From: Lepas anatifera
Lineage: Eukaryota > Arthropoda > Thecostraca > Lepadidae
Reading direction: 5' to 3'
Length of the DNA: 64,000 bases
NCBI GenBank assembly: GCA_034440635.1
Contig: JAOTON010001682.1
Coordinates: 588,501 to 652,500, forward strand
Under the pieces are notes generated by a model. The model was given only the letters and a program-made list of their open reading frames with translations, was not told the DNA's origin and ran no database searches. The position numbers and the translations under genes are program-made. This document shows positions 22,576 to 35,129 of this stretch, piece after piece. Each line of letters starts with the position of its first letter. The stretch's first letter is position 1.

Positions 22576-24497
22576 CCTGAGTGCTGAACTTAAGTCTATT
22601 TAGCTGTGTTCGTAATTTCAAAAATTTTCTTTTTCCTGTTGCTTTTTCCTGAAGCTATTGTACTTTTAGTGGTTTTTACTGAAAACACTGCATCTTCCAT
22701 ATAGGATAAAATAGTTGGAAATCAATATGTTCCTCGAGATAAAGCAAGGTACAACACAAACTTTAAATCAAGGTCTAAACTGCAGTTTAAACATTTGTCA
22801 AGCGCTGAAACTTCACAAGTATCGTTTCAGTGAGTTTCCAAGTGTGAACGTAAACCTATACGTCATCTTCTGGAGTACGTTCACTTTTCCTGTCCGCAAG
22901 TTCTGAATGCCCACAAATGCCTCAACGCCACAGCAGAACGACACAAAAGCAATAGCCGTCCGAGACGCGAATCGCAATCTCATTCGCTCAGAAAGAGGTG
23001 AAAATTTCGCAATGTTAGGAAAGCCGTCACAGAAACCAGCATCTCATTCACAATTAAATACTATTGCAGCAAGCCAGATATAGCCAGTTTTAATGCAACA
23101 CATTTTTCGACCTGTTCATGAGAGAACAGTTTCCTATAAGAACTCCAGCATAATTTTTCATCTCTATAATTTTTCCGTCAGAGCGCCCAGCGCCGGCGAA
23201 ACTCAATAAGAGCCAATTGGTCACTGACAGATGAATAACTGTGGCACTTATTGACCTTGAGATGTGGATGATCCAATAAAACCAGGAAGAAGAGGCGTGG
23301 GAACGAAGATGGACCGAAAAGGAACGTAGCAAGACTATGAACCGGCGACGTGATTCGATGTTTCGGGGCACGAAGCCCGAACAGAACTTCAGACAGTTAC
23401 GAAATCGCCCAGTGCTTGGATCTATTTCGATGAAGCTGACAAAAAATGATAACTTTGAATGCGCTTCCTGAATAACCGGACAAAAATAAGATCATTTCAC
23501 CTTTTTGATAAGCTGATAGTCGGGCACTGGATACTTTAGAAAAATGAGAAGATTGTGACACTTATTTCAATACCTAATAGTAGCGAATCCCCAGGCTTAC
23601 ATATGGCAAGAAATTACCCGTTGGGCCGTTGGCCCGTTGGTCCAGGGTATTTGGATTTGTCCACTAAATAAACTGCGGATAAAAGGCTTGGGTAGGTTGT
23701 GGATGAAAACATTTTTATCTACCTGATGTCGAAGGGAAGAAAGTCCTTGAACTTTGTCACCCAAAAAATTACTTAAATTTTCGTGATATTTTTAGTTAAA
23801 TATTTTTCCCTGACTTAGTAAGTACGAACTGCCATTAATATCAATATTTTCAACACTGTTCCTTTCGGCAGCACCGGTACTTCTGTGAGACCTGTATTCT
23901 CCCGACCAGAAATGAGACACCCCACCACCCTACTCCACCCCCACCCTCTATTCCTTACATCACCGCATCCAGTCATTGTCTTGATTCACGTTCTACTCCC
24001 TCATTACACGTTCGCAAGCACATGCGAAAGAAAAAAGCACCGGACAGGAACGCTTCTCCTCCCCTTTTGGTCCGGACAAACAGGCATATGACACACTTCC
24101 TGTCTCTAATTCACGCCGCTGATACCACTTAAAAGCCCCTCTCCACTCCGCTGTTCCGTACAGCAGCTGAGAGTTTTTGTCGGTCCATCTTGGTAAAAAA
24201 ACACGTGCCTTTCCTTGGACTTCTACTGAAATTGAAATAAAGCTCAATCTTACAGATTTCCGCTTGAAATAAAGCTGTCTCCATGAGCTTCCGCATGACG
24301 AATCATGTTTTATTTCATGTTTTGTGTGTCCTTCAGCCGTAATTCGGTCTCCTTAGCTCCCTCCGTGGTCCCACTCGGACACGGTCCACGTCCAACCCTT
24401 AGTGTGTTGGGCGGAGCCAGCTTTCAGCGACCGGGGGACGCTGCTCCTTTCACGGCCACCGCACCTGTCGCTAACAGCCCCCAGGGGGAGCTGTGTG
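22576..24497. other. Gene-free stretch
   Basis: Only short open frames and no element ends. The GC-rich, multi-frame-open block lies just before it at 22020-22170. 'gggccgttggcccgttgg' at 23623 is a small internal repeat. Confidence 0.4.
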
Positions 24498-24655
24498 CAG
24501 TGGCAGATCCAGGACTTCATTCGGGGGGGAGGGGCAAGAGGGCTCAGGGTCCCCAGTCATTGCCTCGGAGCAGCATCCGGCTATGCATTAACTATAGGCA
24601 CTTGGGACATTTCGGGGGGCTTGAGCCCCTAGCCCCCCCCTTGTATCCGCCACTG
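24498..24655 (+). mobile_element. hAT-type MITE, group 1
   Basis: Ends 'cagtggcagatccagg' and 'tgtatccgccactg' bound 158 bp. Flanks 'gctgtgtg' and 'gctgtggg' are a target duplication with one mismatch. The forward core 'ggctatgcattaactatagg' is intact, making this a good reference copy for the group. Confidence 0.9.
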
Positions 24656-27564
24656 GCTGTGGGCGTTGGAAAAAACTGATGACAGCAGCAGTTTGCACAG
24701 GAAATATTCCCACGTGCCAAGGGACAAGAAGAAAATCAAGTAGTGATGGTGAAAATTAAAAGGTTAAGTAGCCCAGAACAAACCCACCTAATTTCATACT
24801 CGACTGTTTTATTTCTCCAAAATTTGCCACATTATGCTTCAAGAGCTTCTTTTCCACCATGTAGTTATCCAATTTAGCCTCCGGCTCCACATATAGTGAC
24901 ATTGAACATATTTGAAGAACAGCATCACGAGCTTACACGCCATTCTACCCCTTTGTGCCCCTGCTGGTTGCATCGCTCGTTCACTGTCGCACCACAAACG
25001 ACGCAGGGATCGCTCAGGTCCGTTATAAGCAGCGAGGGGACGCTACTTCTCGTGACCAGTCTGGTGGGGACGGAATGGGGAGGGAGGGAGGGGGGTTAAC
25101 AATGTGTGCAGCGACCGCCCTGCACCTGTCATATACCACCCCTGGACAGACCTGGGAGGGGAGGGGGCGCAGTGTTATTCAGGAGTGAGCGACAGCTGGA
25201 GGGCAATAAATCTGATACCCAGGGGAGTTGCCATGGAATTTGTACCGAGTGGAAGTGAGGTCGGACCCCAGATTGGCGATGACCGGATGGTTGGGTGGCA
25301 ACGTTTGAGTATGTTCTCTGTGTTTGAAAACGCTAACGAGGATGCACTGCACCAATAAACATGTGTATACGTCCATACAGATAACAGGGATAGAATACAA
25401 ACATAAACATGAGTCAGGTCCAATTTTTTAGGTACGTCCCCCTCCTGATTCGCGAGTTGTGAGAAAGCACCCCCCTCCTGCTTCCGATACCCATGCTGAC
25501 ACCGAAAAAAATTTCAGGGCTCTAAGAAAGGTCTGGCTGTTCTCTACACCCTAAACATGATACAAGTGTGCATACGTTTCCCGATTAAACTTCGAGCATT
25601 TCAGAAAAAGCTTCCACGCCATAAGCCGCTTTGGCCCTTGCTGCTGGTTTGGGGCCTGTTAAGTTCAGGAAGGCGATATCAAATGATTAGAAAAATCTTA
25701 AGGAAAGATATTGTTCCAGTTAAAAAAAAATCTGCAATCCATAATTTCCGTCATTCGATCACGCCTTCCTGAAATTAACAAGTCCCTCCTAACCAGCAGC
25801 AAGGACCAAAGCGGAGTCCAACATAGTCACCCACCAAAGCTGAAGCATCAACCACTTCTCAAAGCAAACAGAAACAGACCGGACGTGGAGTGGTCATGCA
25901 GTGGAGTCGATGAAGCGATTCAATTTCGTCACCCATTCCGTGACCCCACCCTGTGCACACCTCCGAGTTGTATCTCAGAACGCCCTTGCAACAGCCAAAC
26001 ATTGACCGGAAACGCCCGGGCCAAACAGGTGTGACCGTTGTTTTTATGCACCACAACGGGCCCCTCTGACTCAGACAAGGGGAGTGGGGGGGGAATTGAA
26101 TGGTGTGATGGCGGGTGTTCCAGTACTAATGATGTCATTTAGACAGGAGAGGTGTAATGTTGCTATACACCTGTGTAGCGATTTTTTAGACGCGATGTGT
26201 AGTTTGTTTCAGTGGTTTTCTTTCCATTTTTCATTGGCGGAATGTGGTGGTACAGAACTTCATATTTCACAAAAATTTACTCATCTGTGTGTTATGCGTG
26301 TTTTTTATTTTTTTTAACTGTAAATAGAATTAACATGTGGTTTGTTTCAGTGAAGAGACGGAGCAACTGTTGTAAGGGAGCAACTTTGTACGGGACAAAT
26401 GTTGCAAAGGAGCAGCTTTACATTAACGTTAAAAACTGCATCGGATCAAAGCCATGTAACATTGTCATGATGTTACATCGCTGCTGCCGTCTGTCCAAGC
26501 GCTAGCGATTTAACCAAACATACTTTCCTGAACAATAAAAGTGGAAACAGCACCTTTACCGTAAAAAGGGAAAGAGAAAAGCAGCATTATCGACAAGTCG
26601 TCCGATCCTCCGCCATTTGAAGACCCGCCGTGATTCTGAGACGGCATCAATAATTTAGCGGAGATATCGGAAAATGACAACTAACCCGGCCAGACAGCAT
26701 AACCCCTTCGGCGATGACGCTCAGGCGTAAAATTGGTCATGCATTAAATCGCATGGAGAAGAAGAGGCGAAATAGTTGTCTCCAAGAATCGTGGTTATTT
26801 GTGAATGTTCCGACAAGGTAAAATCTAGCCGCGCAGAACAGAAAAGAAAACTTTTCTTTGTTCATCGGCTTTTGTAAGAAGAAGAAAACAATGAAAGTTA
26901 CTCTCGGAGAAACTGGAGGGACACGACGCCGTGTCCCACTTATATTCTCGTAGTTTTCTTTCTCAAAATTTGAATTAAATTCTCCCATTCGAATGAAACT
27001 CTCCCAATTAAATATCGCTGTAGTCAAAGTCCAGATATTGATGACGCTACTGATAAAAATCAGAATTTGCGTGACAATGCGCCGCAGAAAACCTGACAGT
27101 GTACCCAAACCTGCTCCCCTGATTACACATTCGGCAGTTCTGCGCCATGATTTGGGAAATACCTGGGACGTCGATATTTCAGCGATAAGAAATTCCATCC
27201 CCAGCACAGGTGAAACACTAGCCGTCCCAACAGCAGAGGTGGGCATGGCTTGTCTGAGCTTATATTTCACCTAATGCGAAACACTGGGAGATTCTGTCCT
27301 TGCATACTGCGACGGGTTTAAAGTCATAATTTTTCGATGAAACATGAAACATGAAATTATTTGCATTGATCACGATCTGCATGAAGACGACCAAAATCAG
27401 TTTGCGTCCCGTACTCGTCAGGGAGGGAAATGCTACAGGGCTAGTAATAGCAAACTAGTAATAGGGCTAGGGCTAGTAATATCCACCAGTAACCCAACGA
27501 CGAGAGTCAGAGGTCAGCAGTAACGCCACCACTCAAGACCAGCCTTTTACCACTAAGCCTTTGA
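24656..27564. other. Gene-free stretch
   Basis: No element ends recognised. The minus strand is open for 177 codons at 26737-27270, with a shorter overlapping plus-strand frame. Neither resembles a known domain, and the minus frame is rich in Phe/Ile as AT-rich chance frames are. A small duplication of 'gctagtaat' variants lies at 27440-27480. Confidence 0.4.
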
Positions 27565-27768
27565 GGGCCGGTGGCCTAGTGGCTTCGTTGCCAGTCTTCA
27601 GATCGGATAGCATGGGTTAACGGGGGTTCAATCCCCACGCCGGGAAACCGCCTTCCGTGTCCGATCTGACCTTGTGGAGAGGATCCTTAAACACCCACGC
27701 AAATACTCCCTGTAATTGGGCAAATGTGTCTGTTGGGAGTGGCCCTAATAAAATAAAATAAAATAAAT
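27565..27768 (+). mobile_element. SINE-A, full length, tRNA-derived
   Basis: Begins 'gggccggtggcctagtggc', containing an RNA polymerase III A-box match. About 45 bp later it has the B box 'gggttcaatcccc'. It then has a tRNA-unrelated body ('gcaaatactccctgtaattg') and ends in 'aataaaataaaataaa', a simple-repeat tail. The head is tRNA-like but not a working tRNA gene. It is about 204 bp long with no clear target duplication, and matches the minus-strand copy at 59633-59824 closely. Confidence 0.92.
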
Positions 27769-28195
27769 CCGGTATCACATTTACTGTGATGTCACGCTGG
27801 CATCAACCATTATCAATAAGGTCTCAGCTTAAATTGATGAAATTCAAACGTCTTTGACGGGTATAGCATGGCTTACAGGGACTAAATTTTTTCATCATAA
27901 TTTAAATTCAATCTTATTCCCGAATTGATCCTTTCAAGAGGATATCACTCCAATTAATAACAATACATGGGTCCAAGGTTAACTCTGCAAAACTCCACAA
28001 AGCCTATAACTTAGTTACGGCAGTCACACCGCTGACAAATTGTTTTACATCCACTTGACGACACGGTTCCTACAATGGGCCAATCATATGCAAATTAATC
28101 TTGCTAAAGACCAGCGGGAACAGGTGGACGGTACACCAACACAGGTGGAGCCACCTGAGTCAACAAGTCTCTAACCAGCCATGAATGGCAGACGA

Positions 28196-28347
28196 CAGTG
28201 GCGGATTCAGGGCCAAGTTTCGGGGCGGGAGGCTACAGCCTATCCCGCCATTGTTTCCAAACAGCCTTCAGCTATGCATCAACTATAGACACTGTGCCAT
28301 TTCGGGCGGGTTTGAGCCCCCTAGCCCCCCTCCTGTATCCGCCCCTG
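28196..28347 (+). mobile_element. hAT-type MITE, group 1
   Basis: Ends 'cagtggcggattcagg' and 'tgtatccgcccctg' bound 152 bp, with 'cagctatgcatcaactatag' as the internal core. The target duplication is not clear. Confidence 0.85.
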
Positions 28348-28570
28348 AGAGACAGACCAGCCGCACCCGTTCAGGAATGTGTAGCAGGTGTTTCCGATTT
28401 TTAACCACCCGGTCAGAAATGATTTCTGCTGCGCTTCTCACGGTGATTGCTGGGAAGTGATTAGTATGTACGGCATCTGTTCAGGACCCAGAGATTTAGC
28501 TGAAAATACCGGACAGGAAGAAACAGCTGGGAAAGCAGGGTGTTTTACCGTTCAAAGATGACTACTACCG

Positions 28571-28704
28571 CAGAGGCGGATCTGGACCGGGTGTTGAGCG
28601 GGGTCAACAGGATGAAAAATTGTAAAAAACAGCGTTTTTTCAGAAAATCGCTGAAAGTTAAGTTTGGGTGTATTTCTATTTTTGACCCCCTAGATCCGTT
28701 AGTG
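28571..28704 (+). mobile_element. hAT-type MITE, group 3
   Basis: Ends 'cagaggcggatctgga' and 'tagatccgttagtg' bound 134 bp with an A/T-rich centre ('cagaaaatcgctgaaag'). There is no clear target duplication, and the right end has two changes. Confidence 0.7.
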
Positions 28705-28884
28705 ACCCTCCCTCAATCATTTTGTTTTAACGTTGCTTAACACGCGCATTGACCGGGGGCGGGGGCGGATACCCGACCCCTCGGGTTTTTCAGAGATAGC
28801 ATAAAAATGGCAGCGCGTAGCGCCACCGTACTTGGCATACCTTTTCCCTCATCATTTTACAACTTCTGTAAACACTTTAAGGTT

Positions 28885-29422
28885 AGGTCATCTCAGGTCA
28901 GGTCACCAGTGCATGTCAAGTGACCTGACCTCAAAAAAAGTTTAAGATAACATAAGTCGGAACAGGGTAAACCTATCCGATTGAAATTCATAGCACATAA
29001 TGGCCCCACCGAGTTCTCTAAAATATGTTCCAATATTTTTCATATCGATGACCTAAGGTCAGGTACCAGCCATGACCTCTACATTGGGAATACATGGGAA
29101 AAGTTTTTAACTGAATAACTTAGTAATGAATAGAGATAGAGCGTTTATTTTAACTGCATTGGATTTACCTCGTCATTGCAGTTCTAATGATACGCATTTT
29201 GCCCAATGTGACCTTGAACTGACCTTAGGTCAGGCCAAATCCTTGATTTGACCTAGCAAGGTCATATTATATATCATTCGATTCGGCTTGCTGCGAGGAT
29301 TCATATAGTTTAAATAGTTTTGCTCTATCTTTACTTGTTCAGATGTAATGGTTGAAAAACGCAATTTACATGTTATCCCTATGACGGCATATTTTGACCT
29401 CTAGTGACCTTAAATGTGACCT
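28885..29422. promoter_or_regulatory. Dense cluster of AGGTCA nuclear-receptor half-sites
   Basis: Sixteen exact AGGTCA/TGACCT hexamers lie in 538 bp: AGGTCA at 28885, 28895, 28900, 29056, 29227 and 29259; TGACCT at 28921, 28926, 29049, 29073, 29209, 29220, 29249, 29395, 29405 and 29417. About 0.26 are expected by chance. Spacings include DR4 (28885/28895 and 29395/29405), everted pairs with one (29220/29227) and four (29249/29259) spacer bases, and a 12-bp-arm inverted repeat (28895-28906 with 28920-28931). AGGTCA is the core half-site of nuclear receptors. It may also be a repeat family that happens to carry the motif. Confidence 0.45.
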
Positions 29423-31907
29423 GACAAAAAATGGATCAAATATTTTCGATGGAGAAGTGGATGTGCTACCCAACACCCTTTACCGTTCTTCGCTACCTAG
29501 CGCGGTTCTCGAGATCTTAGGGGGAGCGGTACCTGCCCCCCCCGTCAATGCGAAGGTGGCTCAGACCCCCGTCTATGCGCGTGTTAAACAAGAGGTTTGT
29601 AAGGCAGAACGCGGTAAGAAAATGGTCACTAGTTCCCGAACATGGTGAAGCCATATAAAACGTCGCGTTTTTCCGAATTGGTTAGATGAAGTCGGAGCAT
29701 AATTTCACTCATTTGAACCTTGAGTGGCACGTTAAGATAATTTCGCGATACGAGTATAGTCCCGACAGACATTGCAGTTGTTGGGACTATTTTTACGTCG
29801 TCTTCTAGTTTTTGGGCACCCCGAAGGCTCTTGAAGAGAGCATTGTGATCTACAATAATTATGGATGAACCTCAGTTAGGGAAAACATACAGGCATACGT
29901 ATCGGAAAAGGGGGGCCAGGGGGCCTGGCTCCCCACCCACTTTTTGGCCAAAAATTTCCTGATCTCAGTCAAAATGAGACAAAACCGGACAGTCTTATAC
30001 CGAGCCGCTGCGGAAGGCAACGAGGAGCTCAAATTCGAACAGTTTTTGGTCCTGACGTTGAAAGTTTTTGTCAGCATCAGGTTGAAGTTTGGCTGCCCCC
30101 CACTTTTTTGCCGGTGGCGACACTTATGCATACAGGGATTATTTATGACATTGACCATACAAATTGGACGGATACGAGCTGCATCAGCGAAAGTAAAATA
30201 CATGAAATCTTCCTGATCAGATTCACATTTTTTGACACGTCACAATAATCGCCCCCTCCCATTCTCACGACATAAACACCAGTCAGAACCACTATATAAC
30301 AATGTTCCCCAGTGGGCAATCAATCAAGATTCTCTTAACTCTCAGCACGTCCGACACAGTAGCGCCACCATCGATTGCAGTGTCATCTAACGGATAAACC
30401 TTGAACTACAGCAGCAGCCTGGCAACTACTCAAATGATAGCGCGGACTTCTACCGAACCGAGTACGGCGAGGGTGAAGAAAGGTAAGAAAAGTTGCCAGC
30501 TTTGATCCTTTCTCAGTCTCTCTTCTATATTTTCTTCTGTGGGGGAACCCAATACAATGACTTCAGCGTTATTCTGGTTGTCGAAAAACTGATTCCGAAT
30601 ACAATTAATCGAAGACAACGCATGCAGCTAGGCATTCTATTTTTACATCTCCCACCTCCAGCGCGCGAGCCTGCATTTGGCGGGAAGATGATGTGGCGGG
30701 TAATCACAGTCAAGGTCAACGATGGGGGAGAGGCCTGAGTGAGGAGAACTGAACGACCGGTGAAGACAGAAGGTAACGCATACGGTGGGTTCCGAGTTCC
30801 TTTTGGCTATAGGCACGTATTCAAGCCGTGAAGTTCAACAGTGGATGATAAAGACATTTCATGGTCTGTCAAAATCACTTTCCCCATACCGCTTGAATGT
30901 GACACTTTTTACAAGGGTCTTCTTCCTTGTCTACTTTTAACAACGCTTTTGAGGTGTCTCACGGTTTCGATTTCAGTCCGGTCTAACTTAACCTGAATTT
31001 CGGCTCGGACATCCTGATTTATATACAAGCTAACACCAGCCGCACAAGACGATCAGTCCCAAAACTTAATTCCAAACAGGCTTGAGCTGAGGCCCCATAT
31101 CTGGAAAAAAATTATCACAACGATATCTAGAGCCCTGCCTTCAACCACCGTAATCCAACAAAAAAACTGACCAAAGTCCAAAGAAGACCACACGAAACTC
31201 GGTAAAAGTCACATGTAACACATCAAAACCACGATAATCTCCAATGGAGGCGTATCGCGGCAGACTGGGGTCGATGACAGCGCGCTACGGAAATGGCGCG
31301 GAACTCGAACGTTACTAAGTGGACGGAGGGCATTGTTTGAAAAATGGCGCCAGAACGCCGTGAAAAGCGCGGGACCAGACACCGGACACTCGATAAATGC
31401 AGAGCACGTGCAGACGGGTTTTTTTGCTCGTGAGTCGGTTGCTGTGGTGAATACGTATAGGGGAAGTCGCAAATAGCCCTCTGGCTGTTAAGCGGTCTAA
31501 TATTGTCTTAAAGAAAGCGGATGGACATCGGGCCGAACCGTGACTAATTGTGTGTCAATAAAAATCTGCGTGATACACGCATTGATCTGTCAATGAAACC
31601 AGGTTCGTAAACGATATGCTCCAGATGTTTGAACACCTATGACCACACAAAGTATTAAGTCACGATAAAAAGAAAGGCTATGAAACCCAAACCCGGGGAA
31701 AGGGAAAACCACGAGACACGCGCTCGCGTAAACCACTCGAATATCTCCCAAACCGAGACCGTGACACGAGGTCTAGACACCTCAGTTTCATCAGCAGTCG
31801 GTTCCGCTTTCCTCTCCAGTTCTGCTTTCCAGAGCGCCCGGCCGTGTCAGTTAACCACCGCGGATAACAACTCCTCTGCGCACACCACTCGGGCAAAAGA
31901 AACTTTG
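29423..31907. other. Gene-free stretch with E2F-like site
   Basis: No gene recognised. 29905-30125 starts with 'ggggggccagggggcc' and ends with 'ccccccacttttttgcc', so it may be an unclassified short element. 30676-30686 reads TTTGGCGGGAA, an E2F consensus. 31240-31400 is somewhat CpG-rich with 'aatggcgcc'. Open frames are under 115 codons. Confidence 0.35.
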
Positions 31908-32010
31908 GGGATTTACAACACGGCGACTACTGGGGTCATGTGGTGTCGCCAACTCTCACCCTGTTGGAAAAGTATCATGTGATTGGAAAGACTCATGCAG
32001 AATACTCGTC
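31908..32010 (-). mobile_element. SINE-B copy, 3' portion
   Basis: The plus strand reads 'ctggggtcatgtggtgtcgc' followed by 'caactctcaccctgttgg' and 'tatcatgtgattggaaagac', matching 58118-58300 nearly throughout. At the position where the other copy has its B box, this one runs into the 23-bp minisatellite. Confidence 0.8.
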
Positions 32011-32018
32011 CAGGGATT

Positions 32019-32100
32019 TGACACCACGGGTCACATCTGAGTGACACCGCGGGTCACATCTGAGTGACACCGCGGGTCACATGTTGGTGAGTCACATCTG
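32019..32100. repeat. 23-bp minisatellite at a SINE boundary
   Basis: Three and a half units starting 'tgacaccgcgggtcacatct' at 32019, 32042, 32065 and 32088, with the last one broken. It abuts the head side of the SINE-B copy. Confidence 0.85.
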
Positions 32101-32102
32101 CT

Positions 32103-32275
32103 CAGTGGAGGATACGAGAAAGGGCTAGGGGCTCAATCCCATCCCCTCCCCCTCCCCAAATGTCATAGTGCATAAAGTAAAAGCATAACCTCAGGCTGAT
32201 CCGAGGTGATGGCCAGGGGAGGCTCGAACAGCTTAGCCTCCACCCCCCGAAATGAATTCTTGGCTTCCACCACTG
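32103..32275 (-). mobile_element. hAT-type MITE, group 1
   Basis: Ends 'cagtggaggatacgag' and 'ttggcttccaccactg' bound 173 bp with a diverged reversed core. Flanks 'catctgct' and 'catttact' agree at six of eight bases. It inserted directly beside the 23-bp minisatellite. Confidence 0.75.
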
Positions 32276-32730
32276 CATTTACTTCCCCTTCAAATGAATC
32301 AGGTTGTTGGAAATTCGATTGCGAAGGAGAACGGACTACGCCGGAAACCACTGGCATATTCCCAAGTTTTTTGCATTAGCATACCAATGCTGGAACAAAT
32401 CGGTGAATCGCCTAACGCGCAGCTAAAATAGATTTTCCAAACATGATTTTCGTCTTCCGATTACCATACGAATGGCCAAGATAACTATCGTCGATACTAT
32501 CACTCGTTCCTCGTTAGCTGTCGGTTTCATTGCTCCGATTACAATGAGGCAATGCAGCGAATGACATTGCAAAGCAGATTGCAAAGCAATAATGACTCCG
32601 GTTTAAATGCCGGTTTAAATGATGCAATGACTGCGAAGGTCGAAAGGCATTACTGCAGCGGCAGATTCGAGAGTTGGTGGCGGCGGGGGTCCACCACCCT
32701 CTCTTCTGGAGGATAAAGGGTAGCGCCTCT

Positions 32731-33035
32731 CATACTCGGATCCAGGGGGCAAAGGGGGTGACGCCTCCCCGATCAACCCTCTGCGCCACCTGCAATGGTC
32801 ACAGCGCTCCCTGAAAGGTTGATGGCACTCCCTGAAATGTCGCTTCACACCCACCCCCCCTCCGATGCAAAAATGGGCGCCCACCGATAGGATTTTGCGC
32901 CCAGCTGACAGGTTTTGCCGTTCAAAAGTGGCGCCCCCTGGTCCAGATGGCGCCCCCCAGTAGATGCCCCTCTCCTCGATTGGCAATCCTGGATCCTGGA
33001 TCCTGGCAGTCCTGGCAGTCGTCCTGGATCCACCC
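32731..33035 (+). mobile_element. hAT-like MITE, group 2
   Basis: About 305 bp, matching 9892-10141 in order: G-run with 'gatccagg', 'gatcaaccct', 'ctgaaaggttgatggc', 'atgtcgcttc', 'gcgcccaccgatagga', 'ggttttgc', 'ggcaatcctggatcc'. The right end is expanded by small 'cctggat' and 'cctggcagt' duplications. Confidence 0.75.
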
Positions 33036-35129
33036 CTTCCACAGGTAGGCGATGCAGTGGCGACAATGTCAGTCGTTCTAAACCGCAGGACAAACTTCGG
33101 GAAATGACTTCTATGCCGCGTCACCAAATGCCCAACTTTATCAACAACTAAAATTCCCCGTCCATGTAAATATATGAGTCATACATCTGAGTCGGGATCG
33201 TCAGGATTCAACGAGTCATGACAATTTTCCCCGTCCTGATTTTCCAGTACATTACCAGATTGGTGAGACGAGTTTATCTGACGCAGAGGACCGTCAGAAA
33301 GACAGCAGGTTCAGCTGCAGACTTACCTGAAGACAAAGAGAACACAAATGTCAGCATCTCACGTCAAAATCGTTACCGACGTTACAAAAACTCGGATTAC
33401 TCCAGGGCAGCTAGCAAGGTATCGACAAAACCCATATCAGTGCCCCAATCAACATTCCACTGGAACAGAAGGTACAAATTGGAGATGTGATATATACCTT
33501 TTCCGCAGTTTGGTCTCCTTTAACGGCTCTTTAACGCGGTAAAGTTCATCGTTGTGGTCAGGGACTTGCACAAACCCTGCGGGACCTCTCACAAAAGAAT
33601 GCCAGATTCTCGGCGCTCCGTAATAAGTGGAGGCACCTGGGTTTTAAAAGCACGAGATAACCGACCGAGATCACTCCTGGAAATTGTAACTCCGTCAGGG
33701 ATCATACTGTAAAACTAGATTATACGATGCCACGGGGGTATCACTCACGTAGGTGCATTCCAGTCCTAACTAGACACCTTCTTATCAGAATTATACGTCC
33801 TGAGGGAGGCAGGTTTAAAACTAGCACATGCCGAGATGATCTGACGAAACATATTACAGATAACAAAAAGGACAAGTGCTACCGAAACTAAACCACTGTA
33901 GGAAGTATGGAGCAAGATACACTTATAATTCTCAAACACATGAAAAGACACATAAGACAGCTCTTAAGGCCTAAGAAAAATTGCAAACCTCACTATGAGA
34001 CATTTTTATTAAATATTTCAGTCAAATTATATTGGCTACGGAAGGATATTGCAACCAATCTTCACACGGGTGATCGAATAATCAAAAGGCTTTCTAGAAA
34101 AAGCAAACAAACAGCTCACTGAATCCCTTCCAAGACAAAGAAATAAGCATTAATTAACCTTATCTTCCCAGCCTCCAATCATTCCTCACCCAGCAGAGTA
34201 AAAGTATAACGACCTCCTCCCACAGCCCGAACGTGGCAGACACCTCTGGATCCCGTTTCCGGATATCTATCTCATCGTCTAGTATCGCCATGGTGATGTA
34301 TCATACTTGTGTTATAATCAGAGCGGAGCCAGCCACGTGCTCTTTCTCACCCGGGCACCTAACACGCCGGAGATCATATAGCTTAGTGTCGGGTCCATGG
34401 GCGCACAAAACGGTGGTTTGCATCACCAGAAACAATCCGAGGAAAAGCATCCAGAAGGTTTTCAGATATCATTTATCGTAAACTTTTCAAATCAAAACTG
34501 TAATAAATTGCAAGGGTCATTCTTTATCATTATCGGGAGTGTTCTGAACCCTCCTCTGTGTCCGCCATTGAACACTGTCTAGTTCAGAGCCGAGCTTGAC
34601 GGACGCATCTCGGTTATATCGCCGCGGGCATGCCCCCAGGCGACAGAGAGTGTCTAACTGAGACGGACAGCGGGGAGCAGCCGCCAATTACAGAACACGA
34701 CGGCGCGGCGGAAACATGCGGCAATAACGGTTCCGATGAGACGGGCAGGTGCGCGGACCCAGACAGGTGAGGTGGTTATTGGTTAGACCACGTGGTTTCA
34801 TATGGAGACTGTACAATTTTTCGTTATTCGCGCATCAGGAAGAAGCAATGATGAAACGTGAATGTCGAGCGACTCAATACATTTTTTTGTCGTGCTATTG
34901 CAAGTTCGGCTTTTCGGACCACAGTCTAACCAAAGTCCTTCCACACTGCTATGCAATAACCATTTTGACAATTTCTGTCTTCGCTCTCCTTTAAACCTCG
35001 CCTCAAGAAATATTTCAGTCAAGGGCAAGCCCACTATTGGGAGGAATCCAGCTCTCTACAACTGGAACTGGACACACTAGACTCCGAAATTTTTGGGCTA
35101 ATTTCTGGCGAACGATTGCTCCCTCTGCC
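33036..35129. other. Gene-free stretch
   Basis: No gene recognised; open frames are under 95 codons. A solitary MITE right end ('ctgtgtccgccattg') lies at about 34556-34570. Confidence 0.4.

Noticed and set aside
26737..27270. 177-codon minus-strand frame
   Set aside because: No recognisable domain, Phe/Ile-rich, overlapped by an open plus-strand frame.
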